Below the pieces are notes generated by a model. That model did not search any database. It saw only the letters and a list, made by a program, of their open reading frames with translations, and was not told the origin of the DNA. DNA of 64,000 nucleotides from Pseudomonadota bacterium (GTDB lineage: Bacteria > Pseudomonadota > Alphaproteobacteria > Rhizobiales > Xanthobacteraceae), in NCBI GenBank assembly GCA_018242205.1, contig JAFECJ010000002.1:1-64000 (forward strand). Reading direction: 5' to 3'. Below are positions 53,796 through 63,671 of this stretch, piece by piece; position 1 is the first letter of the stretch, and each line of letters starts with the position of its first letter. A program made the position numbers and the translations under genes.

Positions 53796-55907
53796 ATGTA
53801 TCAGGCGATTGTCTTTCTGCCGCTGCTCGGGGCCATTCTGGCCGGCCTGATCGCTCTGGTCGGCGCCTGCGGCCGTTTCCCCGGCCAGGCGCCCGAACCG
53901 GGCGTCGAGGACGAGGGATCGGCCGCGACCGCGCATCACGCCCACGCCCATGATCACGGCCATGATCACGGCCATGGCGATCACGGTCACGATGCCCACG
54001 GCCATGACGACCATGGCCACGGTCCGGTCGAGCCGGCCGCCGCTGGATCGCGCACCGCGGAACTGATCACCACGACGCTGTTGATGGTGTCGGCCATCCT
54101 GTCCTGGATCGCGCTGGTGCAGGTCGGCTTCGGCGGCCACGACCAGCGAATCATGCTGATGGACTGGGTGGTTTCCGGCAACCTCAAGGTCGAATGGGCG
54201 CTACGCGTCGATACGCTGACCTCGGTGATGCTGGTCGTCGTCAACACCGTGTCGGCGCTCGTGCACCTCTATTCGATGGGCTACATGCACGAGGAGCCGT
54301 ATCGGCCGCGCTTCTTCGGCTATCTGTCGCTGTTCACCTTCGCCATGCTGATGCTGGTGACCTCTGACAACCTGGTCCAGATGTTCTTCGGCTGGGAAGG
54401 CGTGGGTCTGGCGAGCTACCTGCTGATCGGCTTCTGGTACTACAAGCCGGAAGCCAATGCCGCCGCCATCAAGGCCTTCGTCGTCAACCGCGTCGGCGAC
54501 TTCGGCTTCGCGCTCGGCATCTTCGCGCTGTTCGCCATGACCGGCGCGGTCGATTTCGACACCGTTTTCAACCAGGCGCCGGCCCTCGTCGGCAAGAGCA
54601 TCAATTTCTTCGGCTGGCACGCCGAAGCCATGACTCTGATCTGCCTGTTCCTGTTCATGGGCGCGATGGGCAAGTCGGCGCAGTTCCTGCTGCACACCTG
54701 GCTGCCGGACGCGATGGAAGGCCCGACCCCGGTGTCGGCGCTGATCCACGCCGCGACCATGGTGACCGCCGGCGTGTTCATGGTGGCGCGTTTGTCGCCG
54801 CTGTTCGAGCTGGCGCCGCACGCCCAGGCTTTCGTCATGTTCATCGGCGCGACCACGGCGTTCTTCGCCGCGACCATCGGTCTCGTGCAGAACGACATCA
54901 AGCGCATCGTCGCCTATTCGACCTGTTCGCAGCTCGGCTACATGTTCGTGGCGATGGGGGCGGGCGCCTATTCGGTCGGCATGTTCCACCTGTTCACGCA
55001 CGCCTTCTTCAAGGCGCTGCTATTCTTAGGTTCGGGCTCGGTGATCCACGCGATGCATCACGAGCAGGACATCCGCAAGATGGGCGGTCTCAAGGACCGC
55101 ATCCCGTTCACCTATATCGTGATGCTGATCGGCACCCTGGCGCTGACCGGATTCCCGCTGACCGCCGGCTACTTCTCCAAGGACGCCATCATCGAATCCG
55201 CCTTCGTCGCCAACAACCCGATGGCGCTCTACGCCTTCGTCTGCACCGTCGCCGCGGCGCTTTTGACGTCGTTCTATTCCTGGCGTCTGGTGTTCAAGAC
55301 CTTCCACGGTGCGCCGCATGACGTGAAGCACTGGAAGGACGCGCACGAGAGCCCGATGGTGATGCTCATCCCGCTGGCGGTGCTCGCCGCCGGTTCGATC
55401 CTCGCCGGCCTGCCGTTCAAGGAAATCTTCGCCGGACACGGCGTCGAGCACTTCTTCCGCGAGTCGCTGAAGTTCGGGCCGAACAACCACGTCCTCGAGG
55501 AAATGCATCACATCCCGATGCAGATCGGTCTCCTGCCGACCGTGATGATGGTGATCGGCTTCATCATCGCCTGGTACTTCTACATCCGCCGGCCGCAGAT
55601 TCCGGTCGAGCTCGCTCGCCAGCACGAGGCGCTCTACAAGTTCCTGCTCAACAAGTGGTACTTCGACGAGCTCTACGACGTCATCTTCGTCCGGCCGGCG
55701 AAGTGGATTGGCTATTCGTTATGGAAGAAGGGCGATGGCTGGCTGATCGACGGCTTCGGCCCCGACGGCATCTCGGCCCGCGTGCTCGACGTCACCCGGA
55801 ACGTGGTGCGGCTGCAGACCGGATACCTCTACCACTACGCCTTCGCCATGCTGATCGGCGCGGCGCTCCTGATCACTTGGTTCATGTTCTCGGCGGGAGT
55901 GCACTGA
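53796..55907 (+). CDS. nuoL: NADH-quinone oxidoreductase subunit L, with His-rich insert
   Basis: The distal antiporter-like pump subunit, 703 residues. Core motifs are [88 protein letters not shown] and the C-terminal lateral helix. Between the first helix (about 3-25) and the second (about 88-105) lies an insert of about 60 residues with 14 histidines in 29 positions (residues 47-75, alternating with Asp and Gly). This HDHGH-type run is the sort that binds Zn or Ni in metallochaperones and is absent from E. coli NuoL. Confidence 0.98.
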   Translation: MYQAIVFLPLLGAILAGLIALVGACGRFPGQAPEPGVEDEGSAATAHHAHAHDHGHDHGHGDHGHDAHGHDDHGHGPVEPAAAGSRTAELITTTLLMVSAILSWIALVQVGFGGHDQRIMLMDWVVSGNLKVEWALRVDTLTSVMLVVVNTVSALVHLYSMGYMHEEPYRPRFFGYLSLFTFAMLMLVTSDNLVQMFFGWEGVGLASYLLIGFWYYKPEANAAAIKAFVVNRVGDFGFALGIFALFAMTGAVDFDTVFNQAPALVGKSINFFGWHAEAMTLICLFLFMGAMGKSAQFLLHTWLPDAMEGPTPVSALIHAATMVTAGVFMVARLSPLFELAPHAQAFVMFIGATTAFFAATIGLVQNDIKRIVAYSTCSQLGYMFVAMGAGAYSVGMFHLFTHAFFKALLFLGSGSVIHAMHHEQDIRKMGGLKDRIPFTYIVMLIGTLALTGFPLTAGYFSKDAIIESAFVANNPMALYAFVCTVAAALLTSFYSWRLVFKTFHGAPHDVKHWKDAHESPMVMLIPLAVLAAGSILAGLPFKEIFAGHGVEHFFRESLKFGPNNHVLEEMHHIPMQIGLLPTVMMVIGFIIAWYFYIRRPQIPVELARQHEALYKFLLNKWYFDELYDVIFVRPAKWIGYSLWKKGDGWLIDGFGPDGISARVLDVTRNVVRLQTGYLYHYAFAMLIGAALLITWFMFSAGVH

Positions 55908-55908
55908 G

Positions 55909-57483
55909 ATGGCCTGGCCTGTTCTCTCCGTCGTCACCTTCCTGCCGATCCTCGGCGCGCTCCTGATCATGATCATGGTTCGGGGCAACGGGCCGTTCGC
56001 CAAGGGCACCGCGCGCTGGGTCGCGCTGTGGACCACGCTCGTCACTTTCGCGGTGTCGCTGGTGCTGATCCGCCGCTTCGACGCGTCGTCGCCGGAATTC
56101 CAGTTCACCGAGAAGCACGACTGGCTCGGCGTCGCCTCCTATCACCTCGGCGTCGACGGCATTTCGCTGCCCTTCATCATCCTGACCACGGCGTTGATGC
56201 CGATCTGTATTTTGGCGAGCTGGACCTCGGTGCAGCGCCGCGTCAAGGAATACATGATCGCGTTCCTGGTGCTCGAGACGCTGATGATCGGCACCTTCGC
56301 CGCGCTCGATCTGGTGCTGTTCTACCTGTTCTTCGAAGGCGGCCTGATCCCGATGTTCCTGATCATCGGCATCTGGGGCGGCCCGCGCCGCGTCTACGCT
56401 TCTTTCAAGTTCTTCCTGTACACTTTCGCCGGCTCGGTTCTGATGCTGCTCGCCATCATGGCGATGTACTGGCAGGCCGGCACGACCGACATCACGACGC
56501 TGCTGCATCACGGCTTCCCGGCCGGCATGCAGAAATGGATGTGGCTAGCCTTCTTTGCCTCCTTCGCGGTGAAGATGCCGATGTGGCCGGTGCACACCTG
56601 GCTGCCCGATGCGCACGTCGAAGCGCCGACCGCCGGTTCAGTGATCCTGGCGGCGATCCTTCTGAAGATGGGCGGCTACGGCTTCCTGCGCTTCTCGCTG
56701 CCGATGTTCCCGCTCGCGTCCGAGTATTTCGCGCCGCTGGTCTGGACCATGTCGGTGATCGCCATCGTCTACACCTCGCTGGTGGCGCTGATGCAGGAGG
56801 ACGTGAAGAAGCTCATTGCGTACTCCTCGGTCGCGCATATGGGCTACGTCACCATGGGCATCTTCGCCGCGACGCATCAGGGCGTCTCCGGCGCGGTGTT
56901 CCAGATGATCTCGCACGGCATCGTCTCCGGCGCGCTCTTCCTCTGCGTCGGCGTCGTCTATGACCGCATGCACACCCGCGAAATCGCCTTCTACGGCGGC
57001 CTCGCGCACCGCATGCCGCTGTTCGCCTTCGTCTTCATGCTGTTCACGATGGCCAATGTCGGCCTGCCGGGCACCTCGGGCTTCGTCGGCGAATTCCTGT
57101 CGCTGATCGGCACCTTCAAGGTGAACATCCCGGTCGCCACCTTTGCCACGCTCGGCGTCATCTTCTCCGCGGCCTATGCGCTGTGGCTGTACCGCAAGAT
57201 GGTGTTCGGCGCGCTCAAGCCGGCGGTCGAGGGTATCCGCGACATGGGCCTGCGCGAGGCGGTGATCTTCGCGCCGCTGGTCGTCCTCACCATCCTGTTC
57301 GGCGTCGCGCCGAAGCCGGTGCTGGACATGTCGTCGGCCTCGATCGCGCAGTTGCTCGACGGCTACGGCAAGGCGGTGAAGACCGCCAAGGAAGAGGGCA
57401 CGAAGCAAGAGGGCACCAAGGCGGCCGCCGCCAAGGTGCCGACGGTCGAGGCCAGCGTTATTCCGGTGAGCGCCACGCGATGA
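55909..57483 (+). CDS. nuoM: NADH-quinone oxidoreductase subunit M
   Basis: Antiporter-like pump subunit, 524 residues and about 14 helices. Seen: [51 protein letters not shown] helix 5 with the key glutamate, the lysine helix [44 protein letters not shown], and [18 protein letters not shown]. An Ala/Lys-rich tail of about 40 residues follows. It starts two bases after nuoL, and its stop overlaps nuoN. Confidence 0.98.
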   Translation: MAWPVLSVVTFLPILGALLIMIMVRGNGPFAKGTARWVALWTTLVTFAVSLVLIRRFDASSPEFQFTEKHDWLGVASYHLGVDGISLPFIILTTALMPICILASWTSVQRRVKEYMIAFLVLETLMIGTFAALDLVLFYLFFEGGLIPMFLIIGIWGGPRRVYASFKFFLYTFAGSVLMLLAIMAMYWQAGTTDITTLLHHGFPAGMQKWMWLAFFASFAVKMPMWPVHTWLPDAHVEAPTAGSVILAAILLKMGGYGFLRFSLPMFPLASEYFAPLVWTMSVIAIVYTSLVALMQEDVKKLIAYSSVAHMGYVTMGIFAATHQGVSGAVFQMISHGIVSGALFLCVGVVYDRMHTREIAFYGGLAHRMPLFAFVFMLFTMANVGLPGTSGFVGEFLSLIGTFKVNIPVATFATLGVIFSAAYALWLYRKMVFGALKPAVEGIRDMGLREAVIFAPLVVLTILFGVAPKPVLDMSSASIAQLLDGYGKAVKTAKEEGTKQEGTKAAAAKVPTVEASVIPVSATR

Positions 57484-58919
57484 ACAATCTGACCTCCCTT
57501 CAAGCCTTGCAGCCCATTCTGCCGGAGATCGCGCTGGCGGTCGGCGCCATGGTGCTGTTGATGCTGGCGGTATTCGCCGGCGACCGCGCCGCCCGTTTCG
57601 TCAACACCTTGTGCATCCTGTTGCTGATCGGCGTCGGTGTCCTCGTCGCCATGCAGCCGGCCGGCCGCATCGCGATGTTCGGCGACGGCTTCGTGGTCGA
57701 CGGCTTTGCCCGGTTCCTCAAGTTGCTGACGCTGGTCGGTTCGGCCGGCGCGCTGATCCTGTCGCTGGATTATTTGACCAGGGAAAAGCTGCAGAAGGCC
57801 GAGTTCGGCGTGCTGGTGCTGCTCGCCACGCTCGGCATGATGCTGCTGATCTCGGCCAACGACCTGATCGCGCTCTATCTCGGCCTCGAGCTGATGAGCC
57901 TGCCGCTCTACGTCATCGCTTCTTCGAACCGCGACAACGCCAAGTCGACCGAAGCTGGCCTGAAGTATTTCGTGCTCGGCGCGCTGTCGTCCGGCATGCT
58001 GCTGTACGGTGCCTCGCTGATCTACGGCTTCACCGGCACGGTGAACTTCGCCGGCATCGCCAAAGCCGTACAGGGCGGGGCGGGCATTGGCTTGATCTTC
58101 GGCCTGGTGTTCCTGTTCGCCGGCTTCTGCTTCAAGATTTCGGCGGTGCCGTTCCACATGTGGACGCCGGACGTCTATGAAGGCGCGCCGACCCCGGTGA
58201 CGGCGTTCTTTGCAGCCGCGCCGAAGGTTGCCGGCATCGCCATCTTCGTGCGCGCTTCCGTCGTCGCGTTCCCTGGCATCACGCATTCCTGGCAGCAGAT
58301 CGTTGTCTTCGTTTCGATCGCCTCGATGGCGCTCGGCGCCTTCGCCGCCATTGGCCAGAAGAACATCAAGCGCCTGATGGCCTATTCATCGATCGGCCAT
58401 ATGGGCTTCGCGCTGGTCGGTCTCGCCGCCGGCACCGCCGAAGGCGTGCAGGGCGTCCTGATCTACATGACGATCTATGTCGGCATGACGCTCGGCACCT
58501 TTGCCGTGATCCTGTCGATGCGGCGCGATGGCGTCATGGTCGAAAACATCAGCGACCTGTCGGGCATGTCGCGCACGCATCCGACCATGGCCTTCATGCT
58601 GGCGATGCTGCTGTTCTCTCTCGCCGGCGTGCCGCCGCTCGCCGGCTTCTTCGGCAAGTTCTATGTCTTCCTCGCCGCCATCAATGCCGGGCTCTATACG
58701 CTCGCGGTGATCGGCGTTTTGTCGAGCGTGGTGGGCGCGTTCTACTACCTGTCCATCGTCAAGGTGATGTATTTCGATCAGCCGGCGCCGGCGTTCCAGC
58801 GCATACCGGCTCTGGTCGGCCTGATGATGTTGGTGTTCGGCACGCTCAACATCGTGTTCTTCCTCTATCCGGCGCCTTTGATCGGCGCGGCGACGGCGGC
58901 GGCCAAGTCGTTGTTCTGA
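57480..58919 (+). CDS. nuoN: NADH-quinone oxidoreductase subunit N
   Basis: Antiporter-like pump subunit, 479 residues and 14 helices, last gene of the operon. Motifs: [78 protein letters not shown], and [25 protein letters not shown]. The ATG at 57480 overlaps the nuoM stop by ATGA; the frame is open further upstream only as a shadow of nuoM. Confidence 0.98.
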   Translation: MNNLTSLQALQPILPEIALAVGAMVLLMLAVFAGDRAARFVNTLCILLLIGVGVLVAMQPAGRIAMFGDGFVVDGFARFLKLLTLVGSAGALILSLDYLTREKLQKAEFGVLVLLATLGMMLLISANDLIALYLGLELMSLPLYVIASSNRDNAKSTEAGLKYFVLGALSSGMLLYGASLIYGFTGTVNFAGIAKAVQGGAGIGLIFGLVFLFAGFCFKISAVPFHMWTPDVYEGAPTPVTAFFAAAPKVAGIAIFVRASVVAFPGITHSWQQIVVFVSIASMALGAFAAIGQKNIKRLMAYSSIGHMGFALVGLAAGTAEGVQGVLIYMTIYVGMTLGTFAVILSMRRDGVMVENISDLSGMSRTHPTMAFMLAMLLFSLAGVPPLAGFFGKFYVFLAAINAGLYTLAVIGVLSSVVGAFYYLSIVKVMYFDQPAPAFQRIPALVGLMMLVFGTLNIVFFLYPAPLIGAATAAAKSLF

Positions 58920-58971
58920 CGACACGCCGAGAGCGCCCGCAGCGCGCAGGTTGCCGCGCTGCCGAAACGAA

Positions 58972-59727
58972 ATGAACCGCGAAGCCACGGACCTGGCGGG
59001 GGTCCGGCACATAGCTTACGAGACGCTCGGCTCCACCAATGCCGAGGCGCAGGCGCTCGCACGTGCCGGCGAGCGTGGCCCGTTGTGGGTCACCGCCACG
59101 CGGCAGGAGGCCGGCCGCGGCCGCCGCGGCAAAGGCTGGGTATCACCGCCGGGCAATCTCTATTCCTCGCTGTTGTTGACCGATCCGGCGCCGCCCGCGC
59201 GGGCGCCGCAGCTGTCTTTCGTTGCCGCGCTGGCGCTGCATGACGCGGTCGCCGAATGCGCGCCGCAACTTGGCCCGGCGCTGGAGGTCAAATGGCCGAA
59301 CGATCTCCTGCTCGGCCAGGCCAAGATCGCTGGCATCCTGATCGAAGGCGAGAGCGGGCCGCCTTTCGCCGCTGTCGTCGGCATGGGCGTCAACATCGCC
59401 AGTCATCCGCCGGATACGCCTTACGCAGCAACCGATCTGGCGTCGGGCGGCGCCGTCGTCACGCCGCAGGCGCTATTGCAGGCGCTGGCGCGGGCGATGC
59501 AGACGCGGCTCAAGCAGTGGGACCGCGGCCAGGGTTTTGCCGCCATCCGCTCGGCCTGGCTCAAGCGCGCCGCCGGCCTCGGCCAGGAAATCCGCGTGCG
59601 CCTGCCGGAGCGCGAGTTCTCAGGACAATTTGAGGGCCTGGACGACGACGGCCGGCTTCTGGTGCGCGGCGCGGACTGCCTTACCGCCGTCACCGCCGGC
59701 GAAGTCTTTGGATTTGGAGCAGCATGA
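58972..59727 (+). CDS. birA: Biotin--[acetyl-CoA-carboxylase] ligase, single-domain
   Basis: Attaches biotin to the carboxyl carrier protein. The 251-residue protein lacks the N-terminal DNA-binding domain of E. coli BirA, so it is an enzyme only. Motifs: YETLGSTNAEAQALA, the biotin/ATP loop RQEAGRGRRGKGWVSPPGNLYSSLLL, KWPNDLLLGQAKIAGILIEG and the C-terminal SH3-like cap. ATG 58972 is preferred to a TTG at 58951. It overlaps the RNase J gene by ATGA, as is common in alphaproteobacteria. Confidence 0.93.
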   Translation: MNREATDLAGVRHIAYETLGSTNAEAQALARAGERGPLWVTATRQEAGRGRRGKGWVSPPGNLYSSLLLTDPAPPARAPQLSFVAALALHDAVAECAPQLGPALEVKWPNDLLLGQAKIAGILIEGESGPPFAAVVGMGVNIASHPPDTPYAATDLASGGAVVTPQALLQALARAMQTRLKQWDRGQGFAAIRSAWLKRAAGLGQEIRVRLPEREFSGQFEGLDDDGRLLVRGADCLTAVTAGEVFGFGAA

Positions 59728-61400
59728 ACAACAATAACCACACGGACCTCGTCTATGCGCCGCTCGGCGGCGTCGGCGAAATCGGCATGAACCTGTCGAT
59801 CTACGGCCTCGGCAGCGACCACAAAAGATCGTGGCTGGCGGTCGACATCGGCGTTTCCTTCGCCCAGGAAGAACATCTGCCGGGCGTCGATCTCATCCTG
59901 CCCGACATCGGCTACCTGGTGTCGGAGCGCAAGAACCTCGCCGGCATCGTCATCACCCACGCGCATGAGGACCACTTCGGCGCGCTGCTTGACCTGTGGC
60001 CGAAGCTGAAGGTGCCGGTCTTCGCCACGCCGTTTACTGCGGCGCTGATTGAATCGAAGCGCGCCGGCGGCGACGGCGCGGCCGACATTCCGATCACCAT
60101 CGTCAAGCCCGGCGACCGCTTTGCGGTCGGCACTTTCGACGTCGAAATGGTGGCGATGGCGCATTCCATTCCGGAAGCGACGGCGCTGATCATCCGCACG
60201 CCGGCGGGCACCGTGCTTCATACCGGCGACTGGAAGATCGACAAGACGCCGATGCTCGGGCCGGGCACGGACGAAGCCAAACTCCGCGCGCTGGGCGAGG
60301 AGGGCTGCCTCGCCGTCATCGGAGATTCCACCAATGCCGTGCGCGACGGCATTTCGCCGTCGGAAGCCGATGTCGAAAAGACCATGGCGGCACTGATCCG
60401 GAGCGCCAAGGGCCGCGTCGCGGTGACGACTTTCGCCTCCAATGTCGAACGGCTGCGCAGCGTAGCGCTGGCGGCGCAGGAGGCCGGGCGCGAAGTGGTG
60501 GTGGTCGGCCGCGCCATGGACCGCGTCGTCGCCATCTCGCGCGAACTCGGACTCCTCGACGGCGTCAAGCCGTTCCGCTCGGTCGATGCCTATGGCTACC
60601 TGCCACCGGACAAAGTGGTGGCGCTGTGCACCGGCAGCCAGGGCGAGCCGCGCGCTGCGCTCGCCCGCATCGCCGAGGACCAGCATCCGGATGTAACCTT
60701 GTCGCGCGGCGACACCGTGATCTTTTCCGCCCGCACCATTCCCGGCAACGAGAAGGAGGTCGGCCGCATCATCAACGGCCTGATCGATCAGGGCATCGAG
60801 GTCATCACCGACCGCACGCACATGGTGCACGTCTCCGGCCATCCGCGCCGCGGCGAGGTCGAGCAGCTCCTGTCATGGGTCAAGCCGAAGATCCTCATCC
60901 CGGTGCATGGCGAAGCGCTGCATCTGTCCGAACACGCCAAGCTCGGCCGCGCCATGGGCATTCCGGAAGTCGTGCAGTGCCGCAACGGCGACCTGGTGCG
61001 GCTGGTCGAAGGCAAGGCGGCGATCATCGACGAAGTGCCGGCGGGTCGCACCTACAAGGACGGTTCGCTGCTGATCCAGGCCGATGCCCGCACCGTCGCC
61101 GACCGCAAGCGGCTCGGTTTCGCCGGCGCGATCTCGGTGGCGCTGGCGCTGACAGAACGTGGCGAACTGGTCGCCGATCCGGAATTCGACATGATCGGCA
61201 TACCGGAGCGCGACGCCGCCGGCGAATTGATCGCCGATGCCGTGCTCGAGGCCATCGAGTCGACCTACGAGAGCCTGCCGCGCAAACGCCGCGGCGATCC
61301 CGATAGTCTGGCCGAGGCCGTGCGCCGCGCCGTCCGCGCGGCCGTGGCGCAGCGCTGGGGCAAGAAGCCGATGTGCCATGTCCACGTCCTTGTGGTTTGA
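59724..61400 (+). CDS. rnj: Ribonuclease J
   Basis: Metallo-beta-lactamase RNase with endo- and 5'-exonuclease activity, used by alphaproteobacteria in rRNA and mRNA processing. The 558 residues show LGGVGEIGMNLSIYG, the zinc motif HAHEDH (H79 to H84), LHTGDWKIDKTP, GDSTNAVRDG, the beta-CASP motifs VTTFASNVERLRS and TGSQGEPRAAL, and VHVSGHPRRGE. All metal ligands are present. The conserved order nuoN-birA-rnj-mce supports it. Confidence 0.96.
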   Translation: MNNNNHTDLVYAPLGGVGEIGMNLSIYGLGSDHKRSWLAVDIGVSFAQEEHLPGVDLILPDIGYLVSERKNLAGIVITHAHEDHFGALLDLWPKLKVPVFATPFTAALIESKRAGGDGAADIPITIVKPGDRFAVGTFDVEMVAMAHSIPEATALIIRTPAGTVLHTGDWKIDKTPMLGPGTDEAKLRALGEEGCLAVIGDSTNAVRDGISPSEADVEKTMAALIRSAKGRVAVTTFASNVERLRSVALAAQEAGREVVVVGRAMDRVVAISRELGLLDGVKPFRSVDAYGYLPPDKVVALCTGSQGEPRAALARIAEDQHPDVTLSRGDTVIFSARTIPGNEKEVGRIINGLIDQGIEVITDRTHMVHVSGHPRRGEVEQLLSWVKPKILIPVHGEALHLSEHAKLGRAMGIPEVVQCRNGDLVRLVEGKAAIIDEVPAGRTYKDGSLLIQADARTVADRKRLGFAGAISVALALTERGELVADPEFDMIGIPERDAAGELIADAVLEAIESTYESLPRKRRGDPDSLAEAVRRAVRAAVAQRWGKKPMCHVHVLVV

Positions 61401-61438
61401 TACATACGCCGGCTCGCTATGAGAGGTAGGGGATTTCA

Positions 61439-61843
61439 ATGATCGGTCGTCTCAATCACGTCGCCATCGCCGTACGCGACATCGCCAAGGCCGCCGCGGT
61501 CTATCGCGATACGCTCGGCGCCAATGTGTCGGAGAAGGTGGCGCAGCCGGACCACGGTGTTTTTACCGTGTTCATCAATCTGCCGAACACCAAGATCGAA
61601 TTGCTCGAGCCGATGGGCGCGACATCACCGATCGCCAAATTCCTCGACAAGAACCCGGACGGCGGCATCCACCACGTCTGCTACGAGGTCGACGACATCA
61701 TCGCCGCCCGCGACCAGCTCAAGAAGCAGGGCGCGCGGGTGTTAGGGGACGGCGAGCCGAAAATCGGCGCGCATGGCAAGCCGGTGATGTTCCTGCACCC
61801 GAAAGATTTCTGCGGCACGCTCGTCGAACTCGAGCAGGCCTGA
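61439..61843 (+). CDS. mce: Methylmalonyl-CoA epimerase
   Basis: Interconverts (R)- and (S)-methylmalonyl-CoA in propionyl-CoA metabolism. The 134-residue glyoxalase-fold protein has LNHVAIAVRDIAKAAAVYRDTLGA with the first metal histidine, NTKIELLEP, GGIHHVCYEVDDI and the terminal metal glutamate in CGTLVELEQA. The length is exact for the family. AGGTAGGGG precedes the ATG. Confidence 0.95.
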   Translation: MIGRLNHVAIAVRDIAKAAAVYRDTLGANVSEKVAQPDHGVFTVFINLPNTKIELLEPMGATSPIAKFLDKNPDGGIHHVCYEVDDIIAARDQLKKQGARVLGDGEPKIGAHGKPVMFLHPKDFCGTLVELEQA

Positions 61844-61891
61844 TCAGGGTGTGATCCGCATTTCGGACAGGATCATGCGCAAGGAAGAATC

Positions 61892-62164
61892 ATGAGCACC
61901 ACGACCGTCGTCGCGATCTATTTTCTGATCTGGTGGATCACTTTGTTCGCCGTGTTGCCGTTCGGCGTGCGCAGCCAGCATGAAAGCGGCGCCTTCGAGA
62001 CCGGCACCGACCCCGGCGCGCCGGCGTCGCATGTGATGTGGCGGAAGCTCGGCTACACGACGGTGATCGCGACGGTGATCTTCGGCCTTCTGTACTTCGC
62101 CTATACGCGCGACCTCATTCCGTTCGATTTTCTCAGGCGGATCTCGCAGCCACCGCATTCGTAG
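61892..62164 (+). CDS. DUF1467 small inner-membrane protein
   Basis: The 90-residue protein has two membrane helices (about 5-27 and 50-70) joined by a loop with the family signature WWITLFAVLPFGVRSQHE and GTDPGAPA. DUF1467 is an alphaproteobacterial family of unknown function, normally encoded between mce and proS. The proS side is lost here: the next gene is copD on the other strand. Confidence 0.88.
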   Translation: MSTTTVVAIYFLIWWITLFAVLPFGVRSQHESGAFETGTDPGAPASHVMWRKLGYTTVIATVIFGLLYFAYTRDLIPFDFLRRISQPPHS

Positions 62165-62199
62165 GCCGGATGGGGCATCGTGCCGCCTGAAGTCACGGC

Positions 62200-62230
62200 A
62201 AAAAAAGAGCAGGGCTCGTATGCCCTGCTC
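62200..62230. terminator. Bidirectional terminator between DUF1467 and copD
   Basis: Nine-bp arms (62207-62215 and 62222-62230) with a 6-nt loop have T7 on the minus-strand side (62206-62200) and a weaker AATTTT on the plus-strand side. It best serves the minus-strand copCD transcript and may also stop the mce-DUF1467 transcript. Confidence 0.85.
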
Positions 62231-62274
62231 GGTCAATTTTAGCTGTCTCTCGTTCTCGATTCTTATCGCTCTTT

Positions 62275-62421
62275 TTAAGCTTTTGTATCGAGACGGCTGC
62301 GTCTGTCGCGCCGGAGACTTTCCTCCCAAGACTTGGACCGCATGTCGGAGCGCCGGTCTTGTTGCCAGCTATCCTGCCACTCGGCTTCAGGAAGGCTATC
62401 GGAGGAAATCTCGCGTGTCAC
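62275..62421 (-). CDS. Putative small charged protein coupled to copD
   Basis: A 48-codon frame starts at a GTG whose bases overlap the copD TGA as GTGA (62418-62421), the geometry of translational coupling. The product is hydrophilic with many Trp/Arg/Asp (EWQDSWQQDRRSDM, then KSWEESLRRDRR). There is no signal peptide or cysteine. It is followed about 45 bases later by the intrinsic terminator. There is no known homologue I can name, and the frame may be chance. Confidence 0.3.
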   Translation of the reverse strand: MTREISSDSLPEAEWQDSWQQDRRSDMRSKSWEESLRRDRRSRLDTKA

Positions 62422-63656
62422 CTGCAATCGTTGCTGCACTGCGTTATCACGAGCGGTGCATCGAGCGCGGTCGATGTGCCGTCATGATCGATGATGACTC
62501 GGGCGGTCCACACGCCAGGCGATTGTATACGCATCCGTTCAATCACCCATGAACCGTCTGCAGATTGAACGGCTTCGTGCTGAATGGCGGCGGCGCCGGA
62601 AAAGGTCGGATCGAGTGCCAATTTGACCCGTTCGGCGATGAAAGGTGTGTAGTCCTCGTGCCAGAGCCGCATGATCGCGGCCGACGTACCAGGAGTCCCC
62701 GGGGCGATGGTGAGGTCCGCCATCACCACTTCGGTGTGGATGTGGACGAAGGCTGCATCCGGATTGATCGCTGCTGTCGGCTTGTGCAGGTGACTGGCCG
62801 GCGCCAGCGTGCCGAGCAGGCCGACCAGCAGGAGAATACCGAGTCCCAGCGCGGTTTCGGCAAACGTGGTGGCGGCGAGCGCGCCCAGCGCGTCGCGCGC
62901 CGGCAGACACGGGGTGAGTCGGTAGCGGTTGAAGGCAGCCAGGACCAGCATCATGGCGAACAGCGCCACTTTCAGCGCCAGCGCCCGGCCGTAGGACGAG
63001 GCCAACAGGCCGGTGGGCCAGCCGACCAGCACCGCGCTGTTAACGACGCCGCTGATCAGCAACGCCAGGACGCAGCCGACCGCCAGTAGTGAAAACCGCC
63101 GGGTTACGCCGGCGGCGAGCTTCGCCCGCGCCGGATCGCCCCGGCTCCAGAGCAGCATCAAGGCGAAGGCCGGCAGGGCGCCGAGCCACAGACCGGCCGA
63201 GATCAGGTGCAGGACATCGGATGCCAGATGAAGGCTGCCGACCGGGCCGGTTCCGGCACCGGCATGGCCGGTCCAGGCGATGGCTCCGGTCAGCATGGCC
63301 GCCGCTGCGGCAGCTGGCCAGCGCCAGCGCGGCGTCAGCACGGCGCCGAAGCCGAGCACGGCGAAAACCAACCTCAGCACGGCCATCCGGCCGAACCGGG
63401 TATCGGTCGCGACCGTGATCAGGCCGCCATCGCCGAGCGCTTCCCTCACCGGCACGGCGAGGATGCGCGCGGCGACCAGCGTAAACCACACCGCGCCGGA
63501 GACCACGGCCACCGCCAGCGCCGCCGCCGTAAAGCGGCGGAGCGGGCGCTCGAGGGTGTCCAGGCTGCCGGCCAGCAGCATGAACGCGGGCGTGCCCAAC
63601 GCCGCCAGGCAGGCGGCGAAGTGCACGGCCCGAACGATAGCGAGCGGCTCGAGCAT
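62418..63656 (-). CDS. copD: CopD-family copper resistance membrane protein
   Basis: A 412-residue protein with eight to nine membrane helices in residues 1-285: AIVRAVHFAACLAALG, AWTGHAGAGTGPVGSLHLASDVLHLISAGLWLGALPAF, and the histidines typical of the CopD/PcoD copper import domain. A periplasmic beta-rich C-terminal domain of about 120 residues (VHIHTEVVMADLTIAPG) follows, similar to the extension found in YcnJ-like and other CopD fusions. It should move copper across the inner membrane with CopC. copC is 15 bases upstream on the same strand. Confidence 0.88.
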   Translation of the reverse strand: MLEPLAIVRAVHFAACLAALGTPAFMLLAGSLDTLERPLRRFTAAALAVAVVSGAVWFTLVAARILAVPVREALGDGGLITVATDTRFGRMAVLRLVFAVLGFGAVLTPRWRWPAAAAAAMLTGAIAWTGHAGAGTGPVGSLHLASDVLHLISAGLWLGALPAFALMLLWSRGDPARAKLAAGVTRRFSLLAVGCVLALLISGVVNSAVLVGWPTGLLASSYGRALALKVALFAMMLVLAAFNRYRLTPCLPARDALGALAATTFAETALGLGILLLVGLLGTLAPASHLHKPTAAINPDAAFVHIHTEVVMADLTIAPGTPGTSAAIMRLWHEDYTPFIAERVKLALDPTFSGAAAIQHEAVQSADGSWVIERMRIQSPGVWTARVIIDHDGTSTALDAPLVITQCSNDCR

Positions 63657-63671
63657 CGGCGTTGGATCGGC

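Noticed and set aside
53934..54020. Short repeats in nuoL as a CRISPR or VNTR locus
   Set aside because: The repeats are coding His/Asp/Gly codons in frame within a conserved gene, without spacers.
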